64,000 bases of DNA from Chamaea fasciata (Eukaryota; Chordata; Aves; Passeriformes; Sylviidae). A program made the translations under genes and the position numbers. The notes under the pieces were generated by a model. The model was given only the letters and a program-made list of their open reading frames with translations. It searched no databases and was not told the DNA's origin. The stretch spans positions 54,029,563-54,093,562 of the forward strand of contig JARCOQ010000005.1 of NCBI GenBank assembly GCA_029207755.1. Reading direction: 5' to 3'. Shown here piece by piece: positions 1 to 30,900 of the stretch; the stretch's first letter is position 1; each line of letters starts with the position of its first letter.

Positions 1-1271
1 TTGCTTCACTCTAGTTCCCTGAAATGGTTCACATTGCATCAACTTTCTCTCAGTATGTTCTGTACCAGCATTAAGCTTTGCAGGACAGGTCACAGTCTAA
101 ATAGCTTTACTTCTGTCCAAGTTCTGCAGTGCTAAACTGGCCATGGCAGGGGTCACACAGTCCTAACTATAGAAAGTGCTGTCTGCCCTGCCTGTGATAA
201 GGGTTAAATCTATTATGGTCAATGAAGTTACACAGTCAAATGCAATCAAAATCAGGCTGTGCAGCCAGCATTAGACAGTGATCACGACAGAGCTCATTGA
301 GTGTCATCACCCTCCATGAAACTCACACAGGCCATTGGGTGCCCATGCTGTTGACCTTAGGGGCTCAAGACTACTGTTCCCAGAAGTGAAACATCATGGA
401 AGATTAAGAGGATTGGGATTTAACTGAATGCATTGACACCTTTTTTAGACTACGTTGTAGCGATTTTGCAGTGGACACTGTTAGTGAACATTTGAACCTT
501 TAAGAGTGGGCTCAAGGGAGTTGTGCATTTTCTTTGCATCTGGATAACATAAGCTCAGTTAAAAAAAGGGGTAACTGCAAGATTTAAAGGTGATTTAGAA
601 ATACTTCAGTGTTTGGAATGTCTTATCTAGCAGTTTAACTTACATCTGCCTCTAAAAATTAAGAGAATTAAAACTGAAATATAAGAAGCAGCAAATAACA
701 GTGGTAGAGTTGGAAGGAAGAACATCTCTGAGTGTCAGAAAGTATCTCATATTCTATTTTCTTTTTCCCTTGGGATTTGTGACTTTATATCCTGCCTCTG
801 CACAAAAGCTCCCTTTCCCTTTCACCTACCTGTGATTCCCACCATTGCACCAAGTCCCCAGGTTCTGTTCTCATCCCCATTCCTTTTTTATTCTCTCCCC
901 TTCAGCTACCAGCAACCTTCCTGCTCTCCCAAGTTTTCCAACAAGCCCGGGGAAACTGCAACATGATACATTGCCAGCCAGCAGGCCAAATTCCACAGAT
1001 CCTTACCTTTCATGGGATCATTAATCTAGGTTTCCTTTCATGGCAGAGCTGCCATTTTTCCGGAACAAGCGGGATCTGGGAGCTCTCTTGCTCTTTCAAA
1101 CTCCTTGAAGTTGATAAAATAATTCAAAAACCAGAATGACAGAACAGGAGCATAATCACATGGTTCTCATTCCTTGGGGAAATGGAGACTAGCAGGAGAA
1201 ACCTTCCCTGAGGGACAGTCTGATGGTCATGTCACGCAAGTGTCTTTTTTGTTTGTTTTGTTATTTAACAG
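1..1271 (+). other. GYS2: GYS2 intron (upstream of first visible exon)
   Basis: I see no coding exon in this stretch. It ends in a usable splice acceptor just before 1272. By comparison with the 16-exon structure of vertebrate glycogen synthase genes this should be the end of intron 4, with exons 1-4 (about 226 residues) outside the window. Confidence 0.7.
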
Positions 1272-20424
<19,153 letters not shown>

Positions 20425-20641
20425 ACTCGTTGCTCTCACCCTGGCATTGCTCCCCATCCACTCAACAGTTTCTGCTGTAGGCTTGGCAAGCTTTGTGTTA
20501 AGGACAGTGTGATATAATTAGGGGAACCTTAAATGTTACTTGAGGTACACTATTGGAAAGCCTAATATTATTTCACCTTGAAAGTAGTTTAAATGACAAT
20601 TTTTCTGTGCCCCTTCGAGGTAGAAGAGATTTTTCAGACTT

Positions 20642-20647
20642 AATAAA
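20642..20647 (+). other. GYS2: Candidate GYS2 polyadenylation signal (proximal)
   Basis: AATAAA, 218 nt after the GYS2 stop codon. A second AATAAA lies at 21098-21103. Which one is used cannot be decided from sequence. Confidence 0.4.
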
Positions 20648-21097
20648 ACTAGAGAATGAGATAATCCCCTCAGGAGCTTATACAAACTGCAGATCATACC
20701 TTTGTCTATGGAATCATCTGTATTAATCATAGTCTAGACAAATAGCTACATTTTGGGTATCCCAAAGGAATTCCTGCTTCATTCATGTTTCCCCTTTTCC
20801 CCTCTTAAATTAACATGAACTTTAAGCCAGAGCTCAAAAAATTAGAGAAAAGAAGTCTTACTCTGGAGAAATATTGGAAGAGTTAAAAAAGATACACTGA
20901 AATGAAAATGGTCTTTCTTTTTCCTGATGCTGTTTATTGTAAGCTTACATAATTTAAAGCACTTTTTTACAGCACACAGAAGTATCTTGATCCAGTGGTT
21001 AAACATACTTCCTGTGGAACAATATTAAGTCTTATGCAGTGGGCATTTGAATTTTAGAGACAAATGAAGTCATCTTTCTGAGGTCATTTAGACCCAC

Positions 21098-21103
21098 AAT
21101 AAA
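21098..21103 (+). other. GYS2: Candidate GYS2 polyadenylation signal (distal)
   Basis: AATAAA about 670 nt after the stop. It is an alternative to the signal at 20642. Confidence 0.35.
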
Positions 21104-22861
21104 CAGCAGACCGTTTATTTTCTGATTCCTCTGGTATGTCTCTTTTATTTTCATGTTGTTTTAGATTCTAAGTTTGTTAACAAACTGATTTGGGAGGAAA
21201 TTAATGTAACTTGGCTAAAGTGAATGACAAAATTTCCTTGAGTAGCACCTTCTCCTGCAGACAAGAAGCCACAGACTAATGTGACAGCACACAAAGATCA
21301 GTAATTTCCATAAGTCCGTGCTCTATTTCACTTCTTCTAGAAGAGACCTAATCCTAACAAATAATGCTAAAAACTTTCAGATATGATTTTGAAAAGCACC
21401 TGAGACTTCAAGGTTCTTGGGGAGTAACTGATCCTCACATCAAGAACTAAACATTTCATTTGCCTTACAGAAAGCTTTTAGAAGTGTTTCAGCTCCTAGA
21501 GATGCAGAGGGTGCCTGAACGGGCTCTTCAGAAACACATCCTGACATGAAGATGTTAGGAAGGAGATCAATCTCTTGTTTTTCAAGTTTGTGCATCACAA
21601 ATTTCTCATGCTGCTCAAGAAAAGACATTTCCAGGACTTTATTCAGCCTGTCCTTCAGCAGGTAGGACAATGGAAGCTTTGGAAGTGTTTACCTTCCCTA
21701 TCAATCCCAGGGGGAGCCTAGATCTCCAACTTTGGTTAGGCTCGTACCTTTCAAACACTTAACCAATGCTTGATGACATGGTTCTGATTATAGGCCATTT
21801 AGAGTAAAAGTGACAATGTGCCTATTTGCATTTTTTGCCACCTAAAATCGGTTTTAAAACTGGACTTTCATTCTTGAGCTGATTTGGATGCTTGAAAGAA
21901 TATTTTCAGAAGTCAGATTCTGGTTTTTATGGTAAAAACTTATTTGGAATTAAAAGGAGTCACTATTTCTTTAGCCGTTTAAAAGGAAATTAAACACAGA
22001 GTAATTTTTCATCTAAAAGTGATGAAAGCAAAGATACTGCAAATATTTTCCTTCACACAGTTTACTACGTGGAGAAGAACTGCATTTTGTGTTTCTTCCA
22101 CAGGGTGCTTCTAATCAGAGTTCCCTTACAGAGTCAAAAGATATAATGGCTGAGAGTCCCAAAGAAAGAACAAATAAAGGGCATATTGATTGAAAGTTGA
22201 TGTTTTCATAAATAAATTGAGAAATCTGTATTTATTGCTTGTATTTCAAAGCTGTCCTATAGAGCAGGAAAGCTGTGTGTGTTTCAACACGCTCACATGC
22301 TGTGAGCACCCTCCTGGTGTTAGAAAGAGCACAACCTCCGAGACAGGACTAATCTGAATCCTCAGATTCAGGTCCTGCAGTGGCCAAAGCGACCTCTGCC
22401 CCACGCCTTGGGTTTGTGTTAGTTCTGCCTTTTTTCCAGGATTAATCATTAGTAACTTATCCACAGTAAAACATTTCTGTATGTTGAATTTATAGCATTG
22501 GGGGAGTGGCTTCTCATTCAGCCACAGCAACAGATGGCCTAAATTAAATGCTGCACATTCCCAACAGTTACTGCAACCTGCCAAACTTGGTAGCAGCTGT
22601 TACATAAGGGATTGTCTTCCAGATGGAAATTACTGGGGTTTCACAAACAGCTCACCAGCGAGGCAGAAGTCTTATTCTCTTTCATGATATTTGTGAAGAA
22701 TTGTTTCAGCTTGAGACCTATAAATCAGGAACATGCACGAAAATCAGTCAGCTGGGAATAGGGTAAGTACAGTTCCTGTAGCACTGAGACAGGCAGAGGC
22801 ATATAAATTTCAAGACACTGATAAACTAAAGGACCTATATCCCCTCTACTTTTCACATTTC

Positions 22862-22962
22862 TAGTGGAAGGTGTCCCAGCCCACATCAGGGCATTTGGAA
22901 CAGATGATCATTTAGCTCTCTTCCAAACTGCACCATTCTAGGATTATGTTCTCTGATTCTAT
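22862..22962 (+). mobile_element. Decayed CR1 LINE 3' tail
   Basis: Sense orientation with degraded motifs: TAGTGGAAGGTGTCCC and CACCATTCTAGGATTATG. It lies in the GYS2-SPX intergenic stretch. Confidence 0.65.
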
Positions 22963-23782
22963 GCTGTTTTGTCTGAGCACTGACTGACGATCCTGTAAAA
23001 CATGCTGGAAAATCACTTAGATGCACCTGTGATATTCCAAATATGCTCGAAACAAAGGACGACTAAATTAATGAAAAGATTCCAGTGGATACCACTGGTC
23101 TTGAGGGGAAGTTCATCCTATGTTCTGTCATACAACAAGCACTGCTGTTGGAAGATGTATTAGTGCTTAAAAACAAACAAAGCAGGACACTTTGATTTCA
23201 CCAGTTATGTTCCTCCATGAAGTGATACAGATTATAAACAATGACTGAAGGTGCCTCTAACCCCATGAAACAAATTAATTCCTCTGTTCCTTCGGCTGTG
23301 TTTCTTTGTGTTGAGGAAAAGCAACATCATAATTAGTGTGAGTTAGAATTAATTAGCAGCATTATGAGAAAGATCAGGGGAATTTAACATTAAATGATGA
23401 AGAGCATGACGAGGATAGAAGGTTAAAAAAATAAAACAGGTGCTTGTACACAGAAATCACGTGGCCACTCTTTAATTACATCAGAACCACAGAGGGCTTT
23501 CCAGTAAGACCACAGAACTACATAAATAATACATCCTTATCAGCACAGAATGATAATTAACAGATTTATGCATAATTCCAGTTCTACAGCTCAGAAAGAA
23601 AGAACAAAAAATGTACAGTCACAATGCAGTTGTTAATGAGGCCCTGATAATGCAAGATCTGTCCCCAAACTGTCCATTTGTGCTGGGACTTGCTCAGTAG
23701 GATTATTCAGAATATTTCTGCAGGAGTGAACTGGAGCAGTAAGTGCTGCTGCCTGTTCTCTGTGCTGACTGATATCTGCCAA

Positions 23783-23895
23783 AACAAACAAACAAAACAA
23801 AAACAAAACCAAAAAAAACAACAACAAAAAACCACAAAAACCACCAAAAAAAACCAAACAAACAAAAACAAACAAACAAAAACCCAACAAAAAAT
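23783..23895 (-). repeat. A/C-only tract (T/G on minus strand)
   Basis: About 110 nt of AAACAAAC and CCAAAAAA units between GYS2 and SPX. On the minus strand it reads as T/G, like the other tracts. Confidence 0.8.
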
Positions 23896-24108
23896 CACCT
23901 TTGCAGTCACAGATACCTGAAATGTTTTTATATCTCACTGAATTTACTGACCATCAGCAGCCTACAGGGCGCACCAGTAAAGTGATAGTGGAATCTGTCT
24001 TTATCAGAGTTTAAAAAACTTCAATATTCATCTAAGTGGGAGGTGGTAAAATGTTTCCCAATGACAATTGAAAAACTTTTCAATGAAGTGGTTGTCCAAA
24101 AAGATGGT

Positions 24109-24114
24109 TTTAAT
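24109..24114 (-). other. SPX: Candidate SPX polyadenylation signal
   Basis: ATTAAA on the minus strand, about 260 nt after the SPX stop. It is the nearest common signal I can see. Confidence 0.35.
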
Positions 24115-24372
24115 CATCTTTTCAGGTGAGATGGTACCATGTATTTTAAATTTCAGATGAGATATACAACATGCTCTAAAGAAAGCAGGAACTTTACAGA
24201 CGCTTTCCTTATCTGAACTAGTACCTTTTAATCCCTTTGCATTCAAAATTTTGCACTGTGAAAACACCTCACCCTTTGGGAACTTCAGTGAGAATGGATG
24301 AAACACTCTACTTACACAAGTTATGCTTTCAGGCTCAAAGCTGTACAAATTTTAAAGACATTTTAAATAATT

Positions 24373-24431
24373 TCACCAATTCAATAGATTGTCTGTCAAG
24401 TAGCCAGGGTGATCACTGTTTTCTTCTTCCT
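24373..24431 (-). CDS. SPX: SPX exon 6 (C-terminus and stop)
   Basis: The exon encodes EEENSDHPGYLTDNLLNW and a TGA stop. Its first two bases complete a Glu codon. The acceptor is GTCTTACAG. The ending LLNW matches the human precursor ending as I recall it, which fixes the end of the gene. Confidence 0.94.
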
Positions 24432-27400
24432 CTGTAAGACAAGACACAATGGGGAGCAATAAGTTGTAGAAAAAGGGAAGTTCAGCCAGTCAAAGTTTTC
24501 GGCTTCCAGATGTGCCTTAGGCACATATTCAGAGTAGTGTGAGTGCTCAGCTAAGAGAGGCAGCATCTCTAAAAAAAATCATGTCTTCTCTCATTTTTAA
24601 ATGTAGGATTTTTTTTTGTGTGCTGAAGAGCAAAACTACAAACCATATCCAGAGGGGTAAGTTAACATATGGCCAAAAAAAAAAATTCATGCTAATGAAA
24701 ATAAAGGACTTGTTCTTCATTTGTGCATTGCCCTCAGTCCAGTCTAAAATCAGCTGATCTGAAAGTGCATGGCTTACCCAGGTTTAACTGGTCATTTCCT
24801 ACCACAGTGATGGAAATGTTATTCCACACAGTTTTTTTCAAACAAGCTGCAAGTTCTGCTTATCTCTCTCAGACATTTCACCCTTTTTCCTCAGTTGCTG
24901 TCCATCTCCCCTGCTACAGCAGCAGAAGTCAGGAAAATACCACTAAAATTTGTAAAAATACACCTTCAGAGGATTTTGTGGGCATACAAATGACACTTTC
25001 ACTGATTTAACTTTAGAAGTTATCATTTATTTTGTCCAAAGCACTATGCTAATTTTTAATTCTGCCTGTCTCTCTCTCCAAAGTGCCACTGACTTTTTTT
25101 TTTGTTTTGGTTCAGAGTTCTGCCAGGGCAGGGAAGAGAGGGCAGAGCACAGAGCCCCAGCTCCATTTCCAAAATATAAAAAGTCTGTGGTAGCTGACGA
25201 GGTGGGAGGTTTATGGACAGAGGACATGGAGAGCAAAGGTTTAGGGTCTCAGCCTGGTATTGTGAAACCAACAGCTCCTCTCCAGGGGTTCTTATGGATT
25301 CTTTTAAACCTTTGCACCAAATCCAGTGGAGGAATAAATTTTTTCACAAGCAAACAATATTCTGTAGAAAAAGTAACCCAAATAAAGATTTAGGTTGTAA
25401 AATTCAATTTAAAAATAGCCATCCCCTTGAATGGAATGAAAACCAGTAAAACATCTGAAGAGAGAATTAAAAGCAGAATATACAAATATTTACCTGCTAT
25501 CATTATGTGGCTCATGTTGTAATCTGTGTTAATGTACACTCCAATGCAGGGTGCTCTGTTGAACAGTATATCAGTTCAAAACACTTTCAGATTAAGATTT
25601 AAAAGACCTTTTAGATTAATTACCAAAATTGCCAGTAAATGAAATACAGAAAAACCACTTTTAAAAAGTCAGAATAAAACAAAACGTGCATTTACCTTCC
25701 TGTGCTTTCTGTAAGGAAGTAAGGAACAGTGCAGCAGCTTCAGAAAGAGATAAAGGATTTGTGTTTTGGCTGCGTGTTTCTAGAATGAAAAAATCAGAGA
25801 TGCATGGTTTGTTAGTTCTTAGGGCATTTCTTTACTTTGTTGCTTTTTTATTATTTCTATTACTAGAGACTCAAAGACAAGAAAATACTGTCTCCTTCAC
25901 TCTACAACATTGTCTACTCAAAACCAGCAATCAAGAGAGATCACCAATCTTTTTAAAAGGGAGGTTATTTCAAAGTCCCTCAGAAGGCAAAAAGAGCATT
26001 TTCCTTTTTTGTAAGTTCCTAACTTTTTACAACATTCTGTTCTCTTGCCTAGTGTGGATTGATGTCGTCTGCTTCTGTTATTTGTCACTTCAGCACAATT
26101 AATAGCTTGATTTGACTTTTTTTTTCCAGTTCAAAAAGAAAGTCAAAAGCACTGATGAAAATCCCTCTAAGCACCCAGGTCAGTCTGGAAATTATGTAAA
26201 TGAAATCACACAGGTGCACCAGAGAGAAAAGCCAGTCTTTATCATGTGCAGATTGGAATGAAGGAACTAAAAAAAGGGGGTTTAGTTGCTTCCTTGGCTA
26301 TGATTCCAGGAAAACAAATCCCCCCGTTTCCAGAGATTTCTCCCACAACCTGGGGAAGGTGGATGGGCATCACCCCTGCGATGATGGACTCACCAAGCTG
26401 CCCTCTGTCATACAAATCCTTCCTCTGGCTCTCATCTGCGATGAAGCGACGTCCCTCTACAAAAGCAGTGGGAGAAGGGTGAAAACAACCTCCCAGTTTG
26501 TTGTAATTCCTACTTCATAATCCCTAAAGGACTCTTTTCCTTTTTGTATATGGTTAGGAGCCTTCAATCTCTTTGCTGGACTACAAAGTATTGTCTTTTA
26601 AATTGTATTTCTATTTAAACAAAGGAAATAAACCCACCCCAAATCACAAACTAACAAAATAAATCACATTGCTTCCTGTGCATAAGAATGATAAAAAGCT
26701 CACCAGGGAAGTAACACAATGTATTATTCAAAGAAGAAAAATTTAAAGGAAGAATTTCAAAAAAAGAACAAAGAAGGTCAAAATCTTCACTTTTATGACT
26801 AGAAATAATGTATTAATATCACTAGAACTTTCAGTTATATTTACAGTTGTTTGGAGCTTATATTTATTTTGCATTGCAATTATTTATATTGTCTCTCTTT
26901 TGCATTTCTCTCAGGATTATGACCTTCTTTTTTTTCTCTAATTTACAGGGAGTTTTTTTTTCTTCCTCTCTTAATACTTGCCCTCCCTGATGTCTTTTAA
27001 TTTTAAATCAACAATTCAGAATACAATTTTTCCTATTAATATTTCTTTTAAATTTGATTTTTGGATCAAAATTTCTAAGTGTAGAATCAGTGGGAAGGAC
27101 CTACAAGGATCATTGAGTCCAGTTTCGAAGTGAATGGCCTGTACAGGGACCAAAGGTGTGACCATGACATAATTAGCACGATGCAATTAGCACATCCTCC
27201 CTACAAGCCTCAAAACCTCTACCCCCACAGCATCCTCAGGAACTCCCACTTGTGTGGAACCAAGGAATAATCCAGGGGTGGAGAAAATTATCTCCTCAAA
27301 ACAGAAAGAGCTCAGGACTTACGTGCACCCTTCAAATAAAGCATGGCCTGAGGAGTCCAGTTTCTCCTTTGGAAATGAGCCTTTATGCCAAAAAAAAAAA

Positions 27401-28489
27401 AAAAAGAGGGAAAAGAGACATGTCAACATTCCATGCCATCACTAATTAGTGCAAATTAGTGCAAACACTCCACGAGCTCCAGCCTGAGCTCACCTGAGGG
27501 GCGCTCCAGGAGCAGGCGATGAAGGATGCTGTGAGGAACAGGGCCAGGGCAGACACTGTGAGTTTATGCAGCCCCTGTGCACAACAGAGAACCACAAGGT
27601 GCAGGAAAAGTCTCTCACATCTGCACATCCTCCCAAATTCACATCTAAATGTTCCCAGCTGCTGCCTTGTCCCTGTCTTGCTGCCAAACCTCCTCTTGCT
27701 CAGGGGTGTTTCAGTGCACACTGATCTGATCAGAGGATTAATGTTAAATAGAACTTTATTGTTTTTACTCAAATCCATTCCATCCTGGTGAGAACTGCCA
27801 TCAAGGTGAGCACTTTTTGTGCTCCTATTTACAAGGACATCAGATCCTCCAGAAATAAGGATAATGTACAAACTAACAGGTAAAAGTGATATAAAATCTA
27901 CCTAGATTTTAACAAATCATAGACAACAAGCAAATGCAGGGGGCTTGTCATTCCAAACAAACAAACACACAAACCAACCAAAAGACAAAATCTCTACTTC
28001 CTCAGGTTACAAAAAAAGCAAAAAACGTTTTAAACTGAGCGTCCTATCAATATCAATATTAATCATGATTAACACAAGTCACAAGACAGGTTTTTTTTTT
28101 GATTCTTGGAGTTTGTTCACTGATGCAGCACATGCAAATGGAAGCACTGAGCATGAATCCTCTGTGCACAAGTTGCACCTCTGCTTCTTCACACAGACCA
28201 TGTTGTTATTCATATACTGATAACAGTGATGGGCAGCAGAGCATCTAACTTTATGTTTCACTGTGGTTCATTTCATCCTGGGTTTGAGAGGTTGTGCTAT
28301 TGGTGTTTTTTAATGCAGTTGTTTAAAATACACATAATATAGCTATATGTACATTTCTTTCAGGTTATTTTTAAGGAATATTTCTTAATCCCCCCCTGCA
28401 GTTTCTAATTATTGCACTCACATGGAAATAAAGCATTAATTGCAAAGTAAATGTTTGCTACACACCAAAAAATTCTCACTTACCTTCAT
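24373..28489 (-). CDS. SPX: Spexin precursor, complete, six coding exons
   Basis: Spexin (neuropeptide Q) is a small secreted peptide hormone that acts on galanin receptors 2 and 3 and affects feeding and metabolism. Six minus-strand exons join in frame with GT-AG borders to give 116 residues, the human length. Residues 1-29 begin MKGLHKLTVSALALFL and form a hydrophobic signal peptide. Residues 34-35 are the RR cleavage site. Residues 36-49 are the mature peptide NWTPQAMLYLKGAQ, and residues 50-52 (GRR) give amidation and cleavage. The tail 53-116 contains RFIADES, DLYD and SLSEAAALFLTSLQKA, and ends in TDNLLNW. The first coding exon holds only two codons. Position 71, Arg in the human RR pair, is Thr here. 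The gene is tail to tail with GYS2, an order shared with mammals. All exons are too short to appear as long ORFs. Confidence 0.96.
25696..25779 (-). CDS. SPX: SPX exon 5
   Basis: The exon is 84 nt and encodes TRSQNTNPLSLSEAAALFLT then SLQKAQE, with split Glu codons at both ends. The acceptor is TTCATTCTAG and the donor GAAG|GTAAAT. The SEAAALFLTSLQK segment matches the conserved spexin tail helix. Confidence 0.95.
26394..26456 (-). CDS. SPX: SPX exon 4
   Basis: The exon is 63 nt. It completes the last Gln of the mature peptide and encodes GRRFIADESQRKDLYDRGQL. GRR provides the amidation glycine and the dibasic cleavage site. The acceptor is CTTTTGTAG and the donor CTTG|GTGAGT. Confidence 0.96.
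27084..27200 (-). mobile_element. Decayed CR1 LINE fragment
   Basis: TAGAATCAGTGGGAAGGACC and ATCATTGAGTCCAG resemble the reverse complement of a CR1 tail. It lies in SPX intron 3, in the same direction as SPX. Confidence 0.55.
27323..27380 (-). CDS. SPX: SPX exon 3 (mature peptide)
   Basis: The exon is 58 nt and encodes AHFQRRNWTPQAMLYLKGA and the first base of Gln. A long T-run precedes the acceptor (GGCATAAAG) and the donor is GTAAGT. RR directly precedes the mature peptide. Confidence 0.97.
27494..27574 (-). CDS. SPX: SPX exon 2 (signal peptide)
   Basis: The exon is 81 nt, phase 0 at both ends. It encodes GLHKLTVSALALFLTASF, then IACSWSAPQ, which is the hydrophobic core and cleavage region of the signal peptide. 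The acceptor is GTGCACAG and the donor CAG|GTGAGC. Confidence 0.95.
28484..28489 (-). CDS. SPX: SPX exon 1 coding part (Met-Lys only)
   Basis: ATGAAG followed by an ideal donor GTAAGT. It joins in phase 0 to exon 2 to give MKGLHKL, matching the MKG start of human spexin. The 5'UTR extends upstream by an unknown length. Confidence 0.88.
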
Positions 28490-28572
28490 ACTTATCTTGG
28501 TGACTAACCTTCAGTCTTCTTTCCTTGGGGTGATAAGTCACAAGATCTCCTTCCTACATGTCCAGGGGTCCC

Positions 28573-28581
28573 TTTTTAAAT
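28573..28581 (-). promoter_or_regulatory. SPX: Possible TATA-like element of SPX
   Basis: TTTAAAAA on the minus strand about 85-90 nt before the SPX start codon. Its position would suit a short 5'UTR. This rests on position and base content only. Confidence 0.2.
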
Positions 28582-30844
28582 CTTTGAAGTGGAGGTGCCT
28601 CCCCTTGCCTGGCAGGGCGGAGGAGTCTGAAGGGATCTCTTGTCAGCCCTGTAGATGGAGAAGCAGAAGGTCTGATGACTCCTGAGCAGCCTTGCAGGAA
28701 GTCCTGATTGAAATGATTGAAAGATGGATGGACTTGGAGATGCACCCCATTAACCCGGTGAATACTTCCTGAATACATCAGCACCAGCTCTATGTATTTG
28801 CAATGCATCACTTTCCTGCTGGATGATCAATAATCACAGTCAGAGTGGGTATTAATATGGATGGTGAGAATTTACCCAGGATATGGTACTATACATCAGA
28901 TTAGTATCCATTGTGGGAGCTGGAAAAGCTGGTAAATTACTCGTCAGCATCAAGAAAGAAGTGATTTACCCAGAATCACTAGATTGAGGTTGTTCCTTGT
29001 ATACATTCAGAGGATGTAGTCTATGGTCTGATTCTCTAATGATCTTTTGCATCTGGTTTTCTTACACACAAATAAAAGTACAAAGCTCAACAACAACAAA
29101 GACCAAAAGTACGCAATAAACCCTGAACTCCTAATAGTCAGAAACACTTTTCTGTCTCATGGATTGGCTGGAGTAAAAGGCAAAACATGGGCTTGAATAG
29201 GTCAAACAGTGGAGCAATGAACAGAAAAAAGGCAGGGATCAGGGAAGTCATTTCCGTGAGCTACTTCTGGGTGTTTGTTGTGCTCATTGCAGTCATGGTG
29301 AGTGGGTTTGGTCCTCAAGTAAACAGTTAATCATGTTTGATGCCTGGCCTTGCTTGCTCTCTAGCCAGGGTTTTCATATCTCCTCCTGCACTTTTTCCTT
29401 TGTAAACTTGATAGAAGTGGAAGGAGAAGCAAAGCAAACAGGGAGGCAGAAATTTGCTGATTAGAAGGTTGACCAATGAAAGTTTACTGCAGCAGCCTCA
29501 CGAACAGGGCCAGCCCATGGTGTGACAAAAATCCAGGTGAGGCCATGAATGTGACAAACACTGGTTCATGGATGTGGAGTCCAAGGAGGAACCTGCAGAC
29601 AGGCACTGCTGCTGCTCACTCTGAGCTCCTCCCTGGCATTGTATGTCTGTGAACACTGCTCCAAAGCACATTATTAAGTGGAGGTGCAATTCCTGTCCAG
29701 CTTTTGGGGGGGTATCACTCTGTTCCCTTCTCATGCCACTCAGAATTGCTCACTGAATATACAGAATTGCCATCAGCTGCAGCTTGTGCTGGGGCAGAGG
29801 GAAGAAACCAGAGGGAAGTTCAGGTTTCGGTCTCAAGCATCTCCTGTGGTGGCTGGGAGCTGCTGTTAGAGCTCTATCCTTTTTAAAAGGCCATGCCCTG
29901 ATGAATCCTAGCCAGCAGAAGGGATTCTACTTGCATCTACTTCACTCTGAAGTTTATTTTCCCTGTTCTTTTCCCTGTGCTCTGACAGATCAGAGACATT
30001 TCTTGATGATGCTTAACCCTCAGCCTTAGAAGGGTGCTGTGCATTTCGTCCAGGAGACATTTAACATGCAGAGGCTTGGAAAAGATAAAACTTCTCCCCT
30101 GCTCTCTTCTGGAGTAACTTTAGATCTTCCTGTTATGCACAGACCACAGGGCTGGAATCAAAACATACAGCTGAGCCTGTGAAAATTAACCCCTGCCTTT
30201 GGGATTGGGCAATGTGAAGTATCTCTTCAGGACAGTTCTCCTCGTGACAGGAAAAGTGAAATGTGTCTGGCATTGAAAATAAACCCTGCTTTTCCTGCCA
30301 CTGGAATGAGACAAGATAACACTAAAGAAACAGGGGGGGGGACAACCAGCTCAGCCTCTTCTGTTGCAACTGGGGAGAAAAGCAGGAGAATGGGAGGCAT
30401 GGGGAAAGATGTTACCACAATACAGGAAAATAGCTTCTGTTTTTCTTGTCTTTTGACCATTTTGCAAAATCTGAGCGACTCTGACTTGGTGTTGCGGGAG
30501 TGTCAGTCTCCCAAACCTGGCTGTATCCTGAGTCCCACTGAAATTCTTGTAGAGATTGGGGCTTGTTTGAAGCTGCCTGGAGGGCAGCAGGGAGCTGATG
30601 TGAGCAGATCAAAATCGGAACTGCCTTGTTGTGGGGACAGGTGGCCACCAGTTCAAGAGCAGAAGCAGGATCTTGACAGCATCATCTTAAATACAATGGT
30701 TTCATTGCTGTACTATCAGATGCCTCAGTGCCACCAAGGTGTCTAAAAGTCAGGAGTTTAAGTTACAACCTGTAGCAAGAGACAGTTGACCTGGACCTTA
30801 CACATCAGGTGAAATGAACCCAATCTCAAATTGCATTTCCATAA

Positions 30845-30900
30845 TGGTTTGGGGCTTGGGGTTTTGGTTTTTTGTGGGGGTTTTTTTGTTTTTGTTTTTT
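30845..30900 (+). repeat. T/G-only tract
   Basis: GGGGTTTTGG and GGGGGTTTTTTTG units in the SPX to IRAG2-like interval. Confidence 0.75.

Larger units (their letters stand above)
20425..24372. other. GYS2 3'UTR, GYS2-SPX intergenic stretch and SPX 3'UTR
   Basis: These 3.9 kb lie between the stop codons of two converging genes. I found no exon on either strand. It contains a decayed CR1 tail at about 22862-22962 and an A/C-only tract at about 23783-23895. Confidence 0.7.

Noticed and set aside
25686..26102. 138-codon plus-strand frame
   Set aside because: It overlaps SPX exon 5 on the other strand, where the minus-strand reading is clearly spexin. The plus frame is a shadow plus intron.
27446..27871. 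A 141-residue minus-strand protein
   Set aside because: Only its section at 27494-27574 is real, as SPX exon 2 with the signal peptide. The rest is flanking intron read through.
30261..30746. 161-codon open frame on the plus strand between SPX and the IRAG2-like gene
   Set aside because: It has no recognisable domain, no supporting splice structure, and the opposite strand is equally open nearby. Its composition is like intergenic DNA, so a chance frame is most likely.
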